The notes below the pieces were generated by a model. The model had not been told where the DNA came from. It did no database searches and saw only the letters and a list, made by a program, of their open reading frames with translations. The position numbers were made by a program, and so were the translations under genes. Source: Siccirubricoccus soli (GTDB lineage: Bacteria; Pseudomonadota; Alphaproteobacteria; Acetobacterales; Acetobacteraceae). Taken from it: a DNA stretch of 39,393 bases. Below, piece after piece: positions 16,080 through 23,600 of this stretch (within the stretch, counting starts at the first letter, position 1; the number at the start of each line of letters is the position of its first letter). Where the stretch lies: positions 1 through 39,393 of the forward strand of contig NZ_JAMZIK010000121.1 in NCBI RefSeq assembly GCF_024178315.1. Direction: 5' to 3'.

Positions 16080-16238
16080 ATGACATTGCACTGGGCGCAT
16101 GTGACGGCGGGCTATGTCCTCGTCCTCGGCGGCTTCGCGCTGCTGGCGGTGACGACCGCGCTGCGCCATGCGGCGGCGAAGCGGCGGCTGGCGGCGCTGG
16201 ATCCCCGCCAGGCGCGGCAAGGGCGGAAGGCAGCATGA
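16080..16238 (+). CDS. ccmD: Heme exporter protein CcmD
   Basis: A 52-residue single-span membrane protein, the usual size for CcmD. It starts MTLHWAHVTAGYVLVLGGFA with the membrane helix at about residues 8-28, then a basic stretch (RHAAAKRRLAALD). CcmD holds CcmE with the CcmABC complex to release holo-CcmE. A longer in-frame ATG at 16029 would translate a palindromic repeat and is rejected. The start has no strong ribosome binding site. It overlaps ccmE by four bases (ATGA). Confidence 0.88.
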   Translation: MTLHWAHVTAGYVLVLGGFALLAVTTALRHAAAKRRLAALDPRQARQGRKAA

Positions 16239-16741
16239 CGAAGAAGCGTAGGCGGATGTGGGTGCTGCTGCTCTGCGGGCTGGGCCTCGGCAGCGCCACC
16301 GCCCTGACCCTCACGGCCTTCCAGGACAATCTGGTCTTCTTCCGCTCGCCATCGGACATCGCCGCCGCGGCGCCGGCGCCGGACCGCGCCTTCCGCCTGG
16401 GCGGGCTGGTGGAGGCCGGCAGCGTGCAGCGGGAGACCGGCGCGGATGGCCGCCCGACCGCGCGCTTCACGGTGACCGATGGGGCGCATGCCGTGCACGT
16501 CACCTATACCGGCGTGCTGCCGGACCTGTTCCGCGAGGGGCAGGGGGTGGTGACGCTGGGCAAGCTGGGCCCGGACGGCGTGTTCCGCGCCAGCGAGGTG
16601 CTGGCCCGCCACGACGAGACCTACATGCCGCCCGAGGTGGCGGATGCGCTGAAGCGCAGCGGCCACTGGAACCCGAGCCAGGGTGCGGCGCCGCCGGCTT
16701 CGAGCTGGAATACGCTGGAACCGCGGAGGGATGGGTCGTGA
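16235..16741 (+). CDS. ccmE: Cytochrome c maturation protein CcmE (heme chaperone)
   Basis: A 168-residue periplasmic heme chaperone with an N-terminal anchor. The start MTKKRRRMW is basic, then a single helix at about 9-30, then the OB-fold domain. The covalent heme-binding histidine is His126 in LARHDETYMPPEV, with Tyr130 four residues later, as in E. coli CcmE (His130/Tyr134). Length and C-terminus are normal. The start overlaps ccmD by four bases. A 181-base gap filled with a four-hairpin repeat separates it from ccmF, unusual in an operon otherwise built on overlaps. Confidence 0.96.
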   Translation: MTKKRRRMWVLLLCGLGLGSATALTLTAFQDNLVFFRSPSDIAAAAPAPDRAFRLGGLVEAGSVQRETGADGRPTARFTVTDGAHAVHVTYTGVLPDLFREGQGVVTLGKLGPDGVFRASEVLARHDETYMPPEVADALKRSGHWNPSQGAAPPASSWNTLEPRRDGS

Positions 16742-16754
16742 TCGGGGGGCTGTT

Positions 16755-16915
16755 TCGAGAGGGGCTCTGCCCCTCTCGAGCTCACCCCGCCAAAGGCCGA
16801 AGGGCCTTTGGAAACCATGAGTTCGGGCGCGCAGGTTTGAACAGCAGACTCAAGGGTTCAAAGGGCCTTTCGGCCCTTTGCGGGTGGAGCCCGAGGAGGG
16901 CAGAGCCCTCCTCGG
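16755..16915 (+). repeat. Family C mirror-symmetric four-hairpin block, copy 2 (ccmE-ccmF)
   Basis: Four perfect hairpins in a palindromic order: 16755-16779 (11-bp stem, loop TCT), 16790-16811 (9-bp, loop GAAG), 16859-16880 (9-bp, loop TTTC) and 16891-16915 (11-bp, loop AGA). Hairpins 3 and 4 resemble 2 and 1 in reverse complement. The last arm ends within the GGAGG ribosome binding site of ccmF. Confidence 0.88.
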
Positions 16916-16922
16916 AGGCCAC

Positions 16923-18887
16923 ATGATCCCCGAACTCGGCCATTTCGCCCTAATCCTCGCCCTGGCGCTGTCGCTCGCCCAGGCCGCGGTCGGGCTGCTT
17001 GGCGCCCAGCGGGCCGAGGCGCGGCTGATGGGCGCCGCGCCGCCGCTGGCCACGGGCGTGCTGCTGGCGATCGGCGCCGCCTTCGCCTGCCTGATGTGGA
17101 GCTATGTGGTGAACGACACCACCGTGGCCAATGTCGTGCAGAACAGCCACTCGGCGAAGCCGCTGCTCTACAAGCTCTCCGGCACCTGGGGGAACCATGA
17201 GGGCTCGATGCTCCTCTGGGTCCTCATCCTGGCGCTGTGCGGCGGTGCGGTCGCGGCCTTCGGGCGCAACCTGCCCTCCGCCCTGCAGGCCCGGGTGCTG
17301 GCGGTGCTGGGGCTGGTCGCGGCCGCCTTCCTCGGCTTCATCCTCGCCACCTCCAACCCCTTCCAGCGGATCTGGCCGCCGCCCATGGACGGGCAGGGGC
17401 TGAACCCGATCCTGCAGGACCCCGGCCTCGCCTTCCATCCGCCGCTGCTCTACCTCGGCTATGTCGGCTTCGCCGTCACCTACGCCTTCGCCGTCGCGGC
17501 GCTGATCGAGGGGCGGGTGGACGCCGCCTGGGGGCGCTGGGTGCGGCCCTGGGCGCTGGCGGCCTGGTCCTTCCTTACCCTCGGCATCGCCCTCGGCTCC
17601 TGGTGGGCCTATTACGAGTTGGGTTGGGGCGGCTACTGGTTCTGGGATCCGGTGGAGAATGCCTCCCTGCTGCCCTGGCTGGCGGGCGCCGCCCTGCTGC
17701 ACTCCGCCATCGTGGTGGAGAAGCGGGAGGCGCTGAAGACCTGGACGGTGTTCCTGGCGCTGCTGGCCTTCGGGATGAGCCTGCTCGGCACCTTCCTCGT
17801 CCGCTCCGGCGTGCTGACCAGCGTGCATGCCTTCGCCAACGACCCGGCGCGGGGCATCGTCATCCTCTGCCTGCTGGCGGCCTTCATCGGCGGCGGCTTC
17901 CTGCTGTTTGCCTGGCGGGCGGCGAGCATGGCGCCGACGGGAGTCTTCGCGCCGCTCTCGCGGGAGGGGGCGCTGGTGCTGAACAATTTGCTGCTCTGCT
18001 CCATCGCGGCGGTGGTGCTGGTGGGCACGCTGTATCCGATGTTCGCGGACCTGCTGCTGGGCGAGAAGATCTCGGTCGGCCCGCCCTTCTTCAACACCGC
18101 CACCCTGCCGCTCGCGGCACCCCTGATCGGCGCCATGGCGCTGGGGCCGCTGCTGCCCTGGAAGCGGGCGCGGCTGGCGCCGGCGCTGCTGCGGCTGTGG
18201 TGGGTGGCGCTGCTGGCGCTCGGCGCCTTCCTGCTCTGCCTGGCGCTGGAGGGGCAGCGGATCGGCCCCGCCCTCGGCTTCGCCGCCGCGCTCTGGCTGA
18301 TCGCCGGCGCGGCGGCCGATATCGCCGACCGTCTGGCGCTGTTCAGCCGGCCGCGCGCCGCCTGGAGCCGCGCCAGGGGGCTGCCGCGGGCGGCCTGGGG
18401 CGCGGCGCTGGGCCATGCCGGGCTCGGCGTCACCATCCTCGGCCTGGCGGGCATGGGGCTGGCCACAGACCGGCTGGCGGCGCTGAAGCCGGGCGAGGCG
18501 GCAGCGCTCGCCGGCTACGAGTTCCGGCTGGAGGGCGTGCGCGACGTGCAGGGCCCGAACTGGACCGCCCGCCGCGCGACGGTGCAGGTGACGCGGGACG
18601 GCGCGCCGGTGGTGGTGCTGGAGCCGGACCGCCGTACCTTCCCCGTCGCCCGCATGACGACGACGGAGGCCACCATCCACACCACCTGGCTCGCCGACCT
18701 TTATGTGGTGCTGGGCGAGGAGCGGGACGGCGCGGCCATCCTCCGCCTGCACCACAACCCGCTGGCGCCCTGGATCTGGCTCGGCGCGGCGGTGATGGCG
18801 CTGGGCGGCGGGCTCTCGCTCAGCGACCGGCGGATGCGCGTTGCGGCGCCGGCGGCGAAGCTGGCGATGAAGGGGGCACGGGCATGA
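16923..18887 (+). CDS. ccmF: Heme lyase CcmF
   Basis: A 654-residue polytopic inner-membrane protein of the CcmF/NrfE type, the core of the heme ligation complex that joins heme to apocytochrome c in the periplasm. The conserved tryptophan-rich block runs from WWAYYELGWGGYWFWD near residues 227-242. Other family blocks include TWGNHEGSMLLWV with a heme-linked histidine and the FHPPLLYLGYVG region. Length matches the family. ATG 16923 follows GGAGGCCAC. The 5' leader consists of the family C block. The stop overlaps ccmG by four bases. Confidence 0.96.
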   Translation: MIPELGHFALILALALSLAQAAVGLLGAQRAEARLMGAAPPLATGVLLAIGAAFACLMWSYVVNDTTVANVVQNSHSAKPLLYKLSGTWGNHEGSMLLWVLILALCGGAVAAFGRNLPSALQARVLAVLGLVAAAFLGFILATSNPFQRIWPPPMDGQGLNPILQDPGLAFHPPLLYLGYVGFAVTYAFAVAALIEGRVDAAWGRWVRPWALAAWSFLTLGIALGSWWAYYELGWGGYWFWDPVENASLLPWLAGAALLHSAIVVEKREALKTWTVFLALLAFGMSLLGTFLVRSGVLTSVHAFANDPARGIVILCLLAAFIGGGFLLFAWRAASMAPTGVFAPLSREGALVLNNLLLCSIAAVVLVGTLYPMFADLLLGEKISVGPPFFNTATLPLAAPLIGAMALGPLLPWKRARLAPALLRLWWVALLALGAFLLCLALEGQRIGPALGFAAALWLIAGAAADIADRLALFSRPRAAWSRARGLPRAAWGAALGHAGLGVTILGLAGMGLATDRLAALKPGEAAALAGYEFRLEGVRDVQGPNWTARRATVQVTRDGAPVVVLEPDRRTFPVARMTTTEATIHTTWLADLYVVLGEERDGAAILRLHHNPLAPWIWLGAAVMALGGGLSLSDRRMRVAAPAAKLAMKGARA

Positions 18888-19522
18888 GCGGGGCGGGCGC
18901 CTCCCCTCCCCCCGATGGCGGCGCCTGGCCGGCCAAGGCCGCGCCGCGGGGTAGGAGCCGGCGTAGCCTACTGCTGCTGGCGCCGCTCGGCGTGGCGGCA
19001 GCGGCGGGGGCCGGGTTCTACGCCATGCTGCGGGGGCTCGGGACCGGCAGCTACAACCCGCGCGGCGTGCCCTCCGCCCTGATCGGCAAGGCGCCGCCGG
19101 ACTTCGCCCTGCCGCCGCTGGAGGGCGCCGAGCGGCCGGGGGTGAGCGCGGCCGATCTGCGCGCGCATAACGGTCCCCTGGGGCGGCCGGTGCTGGTGAA
19201 TTTCTTCGCCTCCTGGTGCGTGCCCTGCGTCATCGAGCATCCGCAGCTCATGCGCCTGGCGCGGGAGGGCGTGCCGCTGCTCGGCATCGCCTACAAGGAC
19301 AAGCCGGAGGACAGCCTTGGCTTCCTCCGCCGCCATGGGAACCCGTTCGCCAAGCTCGGGGTGGACCAGCCGGGGCGGGTGGCGATCGACTGGGGCCTCT
19401 ACGGCGTGCCCGAGACCTACCTGATCGACAAGGAGGGGATCATCCGCTGGCGTTGGGCGGGGCCGATCACCAATGACACGCTGGGCGCCGAATTGCAGCC
19501 CTTGCTGCGGCGGTATGCATGA
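18884..19522 (+). CDS. ccmG: Thiol:disulfide interchange protein CcmG/DsbE
   Basis: A 212-residue membrane-anchored thioredoxin-like protein. After a 27-residue basic, Pro/Gly-rich head, one helix (about 28-47) leads to a periplasmic thioredoxin fold. The redox site is WCVPC (Cys112, Cys115) in NFFASWCVPC. The conserved GVPETYLIDK and IRWRWAGPI segments follow. DsbE reduces the apocytochrome c CXXCH thiols before heme ligation. ATG 18884 overlaps the ccmF stop (ATGA). The frame is open from 17237, but that longer reading is a shadow of ccmF. The next gene, ccmH, starts within its last codon. Confidence 0.95.
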   Translation: MSGAGASPPPDGGAWPAKAAPRGRSRRSLLLLAPLGVAAAAGAGFYAMLRGLGTGSYNPRGVPSALIGKAPPDFALPPLEGAERPGVSAADLRAHNGPLGRPVLVNFFASWCVPCVIEHPQLMRLAREGVPLLGIAYKDKPEDSLGFLRRHGNPFAKLGVDQPGRVAIDWGLYGVPETYLIDKEGIIRWRWAGPITNDTLGAELQPLLRRYA

Positions 19523-20127
19523 GGGCCGGCGTCGATGGGGGCTCTGCCCCCATGCCCCCGTCGGGGGGAAAGCTTTCCTCCGGCTCGACCCTCGGGTCTG
19601 AAACCCACACCGGGGTCCGGGGAGGGGTACCCTCCCTGGCGGGCGTTCGGGGGCAACGCCCCCGATCCTACGCCCTGGTCGCCCTGCTGCTCCTCGCCAG
19701 CCCCGCCCTCGCCGCCGTGGGCGACCCGGCGGAGCAGCTCCGCGACCCGGCGCTGGAGGAGAAGGCGCGCGAGATCGGCCGCGAGCTGCGCTGCATGGTC
19801 TGCCAGAACCAGTCCATCGAGGACAGCGACGCCGACCTGGCGCGCGATCTGCGCCGCATCGTGCGGGAACAGGTGGCGGCCGGCCGCAGCGAGCGCGAGG
19901 TGGTGGCCTATCTGCATGACCGCTACGGCGACTACGTGCTGCTGCGGCCGCCGCTGAAGCCGGAGACCGTGCTGCTCTGGGCGACGCCGGCGATCGCGCT
20001 GGCGGGCGGGGTGGCGCTGGTGCTGGCGATGCGCCGGCGCGCCGCCATGGCACCCGAGGCGGCGCCGCTCTCGGCGGAGGAGGAAGCTCGCCTCGCCGCC
20101 CGGCTGAAGGACCATCCCGAGGCGTGA
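19519..20127 (+). CDS. ccmH: Cytochrome c maturation protein CcmH, with repeat-derived N-terminal extension
   Basis: A 202-residue CcmH/CycL. The active site LRCMVCQNQSI holds Cys92 and Cys95, which keep apocytochrome thiols reduced. A second membrane helix is near 149-170. The start ATG 19519 overlaps the ccmG stop as ATGA, matching other junctions in this operon. The first 50 residues are unusual: they are encoded by a family B hairpin repeat (19536-19668), and only then comes a signal peptide (about 50-65, YALVALLLLASPALA). No ATG, GTG or TTG lies between 19555 and the signal peptide, so translation must read through the repeat unless a very rare start is used. The extension may still function as a long signal n-region. 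Confidence 0.9.
   Translation: MRAGVDGGSAPMPPSGGKLSSGSTLGSETHTGVRGGVPSLAGVRGQRPRSYALVALLLLASPALAAVGDPAEQLRDPALEEKAREIGRELRCMVCQNQSIEDSDADLARDLRRIVREQVAAGRSEREVVAYLHDRYGDYVLLRPPLKPETVLLWATPAIALAGGVALVLAMRRRAAMAPEAAPLSAEEEARLAARLKDHPEA
19536..19668 (+). repeat. Family B repeat, copy 3 (inside the 5' end of ccmH)
   Basis: It begins 14 bases after the ccmG stop. Hairpin 19537-19551 pairs GGGGG with CCCCC around CTCTG; further stems are GGAGGG...CCCTCC near 19620-19637 and CGGGGGC/GCCCCCG near 19649-19664. The block TGGGGGCTCTGCCCCCATGC is identical to copy 4 in reverse orientation. It is open in the ccmH frame over its full length. Confidence 0.8.
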
Positions 20128-20921
20128 CCCCCCTGCTCTTCTGGCTGGCGCTGGGCGCCCTGGCCCTGGCCGTGCTGCTGCCGCTCGGCCTCGCCCTGCT
20201 GCGCCCGCCCCGCGCCCGCGGGCGGCGGGAAGCCGACCTCGCGCTGTTCGAGGCGCAGCGCGCCGAGCTGGAACGCGAGGCCGAGGCGGGGCGGCTGGCG
20301 CCCGAGGCGCATCGCGCCGCGCTGCTGGAATTGCAGCGCCGGCTTCTGGCAGCGCCCGAGGAACAGGCGGCGCAGGGCGGCGGCAAGCAGGTGCTGCTGG
20401 GGCTGCTGGTGGCGGTGCCGCTGGCCTCCCTCGGCCTCTATCTGGTGACGGGCATGCCGGAGATGCCCTCCGCCCCCTACACGCTGCGGCGGGAAGTGGC
20501 GGCGCGGGACGAGGCGATGCTGGTGCAGCTCCGCGCCCGGCTGGAGCAGATGCCGGAAGGCGCGCAGGCGCGGCAGGGCTGGGTCCTGATGGGCAATGCC
20601 GAACGCGGGCGGGGCGAGCTGGGCGCGGCGGCCGATGCCTATCGGCGCGCCCTGGCGATGCAGTTCGAGGCGGACCTCGCCGCGCAACTCGCCCAGGTGC
20701 TGCTCGAGGACGGCAAGGTGGAGGAAGCGTCGCGGCTGCTGGCGGAAAGCCTGCCCAGGGCGCCGCAGCATATCGGGCTGCGCTTCCTCTCCGGCCTGGC
20801 GGAGGAACGCGCCGGACGGCCGGCGAATGCACGGCGGGTCTGGCAGGGGCTGCTGGCGGATGCGCCGGAGGACGTGCCCTGGCGGGGGATGGTGGAGCGG
20901 AGGCTGCAAAGCCTGCCCTGA
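20124..20921 (+). CDS. ccmI: Cytochrome c maturation protein CcmI (CycH)
   Basis: A 265-residue apocytochrome c chaperone. Two membrane helices (about 3-26 and 88-108) flank a cytoplasmic segment with a heptad-like LFEAQRAELEREAEAGRLAPE region; the periplasmic part carries TPR-like helices (QARQGWVLMGNAERGRGELG and following). The last TPR-like region is shorter than in some CcmI, giving a smaller protein than E. coli CcmH's C-terminal part. The start is GTG 20124, overlapping the ccmH stop as GTGA. It ends the ccm unit, and a family C element follows nine bases after the stop. Confidence 0.9.
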   Translation: MTPLLFWLALGALALAVLLPLGLALLRPPRARGRREADLALFEAQRAELEREAEAGRLAPEAHRAALLELQRRLLAAPEEQAAQGGGKQVLLGLLVAVPLASLGLYLVTGMPEMPSAPYTLRREVAARDEAMLVQLRARLEQMPEGAQARQGWVLMGNAERGRGELGAAADAYRRALAMQFEADLAAQLAQVLLEDGKVEEASRLLAESLPRAPQHIGLRFLSGLAEERAGRPANARRVWQGLLADAPEDVPWRGMVERRLQSLP

Positions 20922-20929
20922 GCGCGTGG

Positions 20930-20985
20930 CGGGAGGGGCGTTGCCCCTCCCGAACCCTCCCCACCAAAGGCCGAAGGGCCTTTGG
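20930..20985 (+). repeat. Family C double hairpin, copy 3 (after ccmI)
   Basis: Hairpin 20930-20952 pairs CGGGAGGGGC with GCCCCTCCCG around GTT; hairpin 20964-20985 pairs CCAAAGGCC with GGCCTTTGG around GAAG. The second is identical to hairpin 2 of the ccmE-ccmF block, and GAAACC follows in both. It lies at the end of the ccm operon. Confidence 0.82.
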
Positions 20986-21383
20986 AAACCGAGGTTTAGG
21001 GGCGCCGGCTCAGCCTGCCGACTTGGAGGGGGCGGGTGCGCCATGTCCAAGGGGGCGTAGCGCTTCCGGGCACCGGCATGCGGTTTGCTATACCCGCATC
21101 ACCACCTGTGCGGGGCCTTGCCATGCCAACCGGCTTCTTCCTGTCCATCAGCCATAATCGCTGACGGATCTCCGGCGCTGCCTCGCCATGCATCCTGGGC
21201 TTCGAGCCGAACTGAGAGTGACGCGGGAGATGGGGCGCACCAGGCGAGAATTGCCCTGTCCATGATCACGCTGCGCGGCTTCGATGGGCTGTCGCGCCTC
21301 CGGACGACAACCTCATCCTGCCGGCCGGCGCATCCCGCCCCTGATCCGCCGCTGCAAGCCCCGCAACCCATGGGAGTACCTGA
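20986..21383. other. Intergenic region before the asparaginase-family gene
   Basis: About 400 bases without a supported gene. A short inverted repeat ATGCGG...CCGCAT around GCTATA lies at 21078-21101, with TATACC resembling a -10 box, but no matching -35 was found. The rest holds no repeat family recognised here. Confidence 0.5.
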
Positions 21384-22385
21384 ATGAGCCTTCCCCGCAT
21401 CGCCGTCATCGGCACCGGCGGCACCATCTCCGGCGTCGGCGCCGACCGGCTGGATCTCTATGAGTACGGCACCTCCGGCCGCTTCATGAAGGTGGACGAG
21501 CTGCTGGCGACGGTGCCGGAGCTGTCGCGCATCGCGGAGATCGTGCAGGTGCCCTACATGAACGTCGCCAGCACGGCCTTCGGGCCGACGCATTGGCTGG
21601 CGATCCTGAAGCTGATCCACCAGACGGCGAAGGCGGATCCCACCCTCGCCGGCATCGTCGTCACCCATGGCACGGCAACGCTGGAGGAGACGGCCTATTT
21701 CCTGAACCTCGCCGTGCGGGTGGATGTACCCGTGGTGATCTGCGGCGCGATGCGGCCCTCCTCCGCACTCGGTGCCGATGGCGGCATGAACCTGCTGAAC
21801 GCGGTCCGCGTCGCCGCCTGCCCGCAAAGCCGCGGCATGGGTGTGCTGGTGATGCTGAATGACGAGATCAACGCGGCGCGCGACGTCGCCAAGGTCTCCA
21901 ACTATCGGCTGAACACCTTCGTCTCGCGGGATGTCGGCGTCCTCGGCAGCGCCGATGGCGACATGGTGGAGTTCTACCGCAAGCCGCTGCGCCGCGGCGC
22001 GCCGGATGTGGAGTTCGCGATGGACGGCCTCGCCGACCTGCCGCGGGTCGACATCATCCCGGCCTATGCGGGGGCGGATGCGGTGCTCGTCGAGGCGGCG
22101 GTGGCGGCCGGCGCCAAGGGGCTGGTCTCGGCCGGGCTGCCTTCCGGCTCCCCCTCCCCGGCGCAGCTGGGCGCGCTGGAGGCAGCGGTGAAGCGCGGGG
22201 TGATCGTCGTGCAATCCTCCCGCTCCGGCAGCGGGCGGGTGATCGACACCAAGGTCTCGCTGCGCAAGTCGGGCTTCCTCGGCGGGGACAGCCTGACGCC
22301 GGTGAAGGCGCGCATCCTGCTGATGCTGGCGCTGACCAGGACCAGCGACCCGGAGGAGATCCGGCGGATGTTCAAGGAATACTAA
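21384..22385 (+). CDS. Asparaginase-family protein with altered active site
   Basis: A 333-residue protein of the bacterial type I/II asparaginase fold, without a signal peptide, so cytosolic. The first catalytic threonine is Thr14 in TGGTIS. The second motif reads THGTATLEETAYF: Thr97 is kept, but the residue equal to E. coli AnsB Asp90 is Ala98. Lys170 in RDVAK is kept. In addition the substrate-binding Ser-Gln-Asp of asparaginases reads Ser-Thr-Ala at residues 63-65. Both changes predict a changed or absent asparagine specificity. The fold and GAMRPSSALGADG segment are otherwise normal. ATG 21384 has GGGAG nine bases upstream. It is convergent with a TctC gene. Confidence 0.88.
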   Translation: MSLPRIAVIGTGGTISGVGADRLDLYEYGTSGRFMKVDELLATVPELSRIAEIVQVPYMNVASTAFGPTHWLAILKLIHQTAKADPTLAGIVVTHGTATLEETAYFLNLAVRVDVPVVICGAMRPSSALGADGGMNLLNAVRVAACPQSRGMGVLVMLNDEINAARDVAKVSNYRLNTFVSRDVGVLGSADGDMVEFYRKPLRRGAPDVEFAMDGLADLPRVDIIPAYAGADAVLVEAAVAAGAKGLVSAGLPSGSPSPAQLGALEAAVKRGVIVVQSSRSGSGRVIDTKVSLRKSGFLGGDSLTPVKARILLMLALTRTSDPEEIRRMFKEY

Positions 22386-22430
22386 AAGGGCCTCACCCCC
22401 AGCCGGCGCAACCCTCGGATCCAGAACTCG

Positions 22431-22488
22431 GGCCGGGGTCCGGGGCCAGGTCCTGGCCCCGGCGGGGGCATGGGGGCAGAGCCCCCAA
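22431..22488 (-). repeat. Family B double hairpin, copy 4 (after TctC gene)
   Basis: On the minus strand it starts about 11 bases after the TctC stop. Stem 22472-22486 pairs GGGGGC with GCCCCC; stem 22440-22462 is a perfect 23-nt palindrome identical to that of copy 1. It lies between convergent genes. Confidence 0.82.
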
Positions 22489-22498
22489 CACCCCAGCC

Positions 22499-23479
22499 TC
22501 AGTCCGCGTACTGGCCCGCCGCCTGGATGATCGGCCGCCACTTGGCGATGTCGGCCAGCCAGAACTGGCGGTGCGCCTCCGGCGTCGCCTGCGCCTGCGC
22601 CACCGGGGCGGTGCCGAGCTCGGCGAAGCGCTGCACCAGCCGCGGGTCGCGCAGCGCCACCTGCAGGGCGCGGGAGAGGCGCTGAGTGATCTCGGCCGGC
22701 GTGCCCTTCGGCGCGTAGAGTCCGTGCCACACCGTCACCTGGAAGTCCGGCAGCCCGGCCTCCGTGGAGGTCGGCACGTTCGGCAGCGCCTCCACCCGCT
22801 GCGGGGTGGTCACGGCGAAGACGCGGATGGCGCCGCTGTTGATCTGCTCCGTGGTGTTGGTGGTCTGGTCGCACATCAGGTCGATGCGGCCGGAGAGCAG
22901 CTCCTGCATCGCCGGGCCGGTGCCGCGGAAGGGCACCGTGGTCATCTGCGTGTCCACCGCCTTCATCAGCAGCAGGCCGCAGAGATGGCTGGCGGCGCCG
23001 ATGCCGGCATTGGCGTAGTTCAGCGCCTCCCGCTGCCGGCGGATGACGGCGACCGCCTCCTGCAGCGTGGTGGCGGGGAAGTCCTTTTTCGCCACCAGGG
23101 TCATCGGCACTTCGGTGATCAGGCCGATGGTCTCGAAGCCGCCCACCGGGTCATAGGCCAGGCGGCGGTAGAGCGTCGGCGCGGTGGCCATGCCGATATG
23201 GTGCAGCAGCAGGGTGTAGCCGTCCGGCCGCGCCTGGGCGACGCGCTGGGAGCCGATGGTGCCGCCGGCCCCGCCGGCATTCTCCACCACCACGGTCTGG
23301 CCGAGGTCGCGGCCCATCGCCTCCGCGGTCAGGCGGGCGACCGTATCGGTCGGGCCGCCGGCGGCGAAGGGGACGATGACGGTGATGGTGCGGTTGGGGA
23401 ATTGCTGCGCCGCGGCCGGCAGGGCAAGGCTGGCGAGCAGGGCGCAGGCGGCGAGGCTGCGACGCAGGAACGGATACAT
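22499..23479 (-). CDS. Bug/TctC family tripartite tricarboxylate transporter substrate-binding protein
   Basis: A 326-residue periplasmic binding protein with signal peptide MYPFLRRSLAACALLASLAL cut near AAAQQ. The family motifs are ITVIVPFAAGGPTDTVAR near residues 32-49, VVENAGGAGGTIG, and YANAGIGAASHL. Bug proteins bind organic acids or amides for TctAB-type transporters, but no tctA or tctB is adjacent, as with most orphan Bug genes in this group. ATG 23479 has AAGGACC upstream. A GGGCGG/CCGCCC stem with a 7-nt loop lies in the leader near 23496-23514. The ligand cannot be predicted by eye. Confidence 0.9.
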   Translation of the reverse strand: MYPFLRRSLAACALLASLALPAAAQQFPNRTITVIVPFAAGGPTDTVARLTAEAMGRDLGQTVVVENAGGAGGTIGSQRVAQARPDGYTLLLHHIGMATAPTLYRRLAYDPVGGFETIGLITEVPMTLVAKKDFPATTLQEAVAVIRRQREALNYANAGIGAASHLCGLLLMKAVDTQMTTVPFRGTGPAMQELLSGRIDLMCDQTTNTTEQINSGAIRVFAVTTPQRVEALPNVPTSTEAGLPDFQVTVWHGLYAPKGTPAEITQRLSRALQVALRDPRLVQRFAELGTAPVAQAQATPEAHRQFWLADIAKWRPIIQAAGQYAD

Positions 23480-23600
23480 CGAAAGGGTCCTTGGTGGGCG
23501 GCGAATTACCGCCCGTTTACCCTTTTTCTGTGGCGAGCGGCACCCCTGGCGTCAAGATCGTAGCGGCAGCGGAAACCGCAACGTGAGACGCCGCGGCGCC

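Noticed and set aside
16950-18755. Long open frame antisense to ccmF
   Set aside because: It is low-complexity (Gln/Arg/Gly/Pro), has no domain, and lies entirely over an unmistakable ccmF.
17237-19522. Longer reading of ccmG extending into ccmF
   Set aside because: The extension is the wrong frame of ccmF. ATG 18884 overlaps the ccmF stop and gives a normal CcmG N-terminus.
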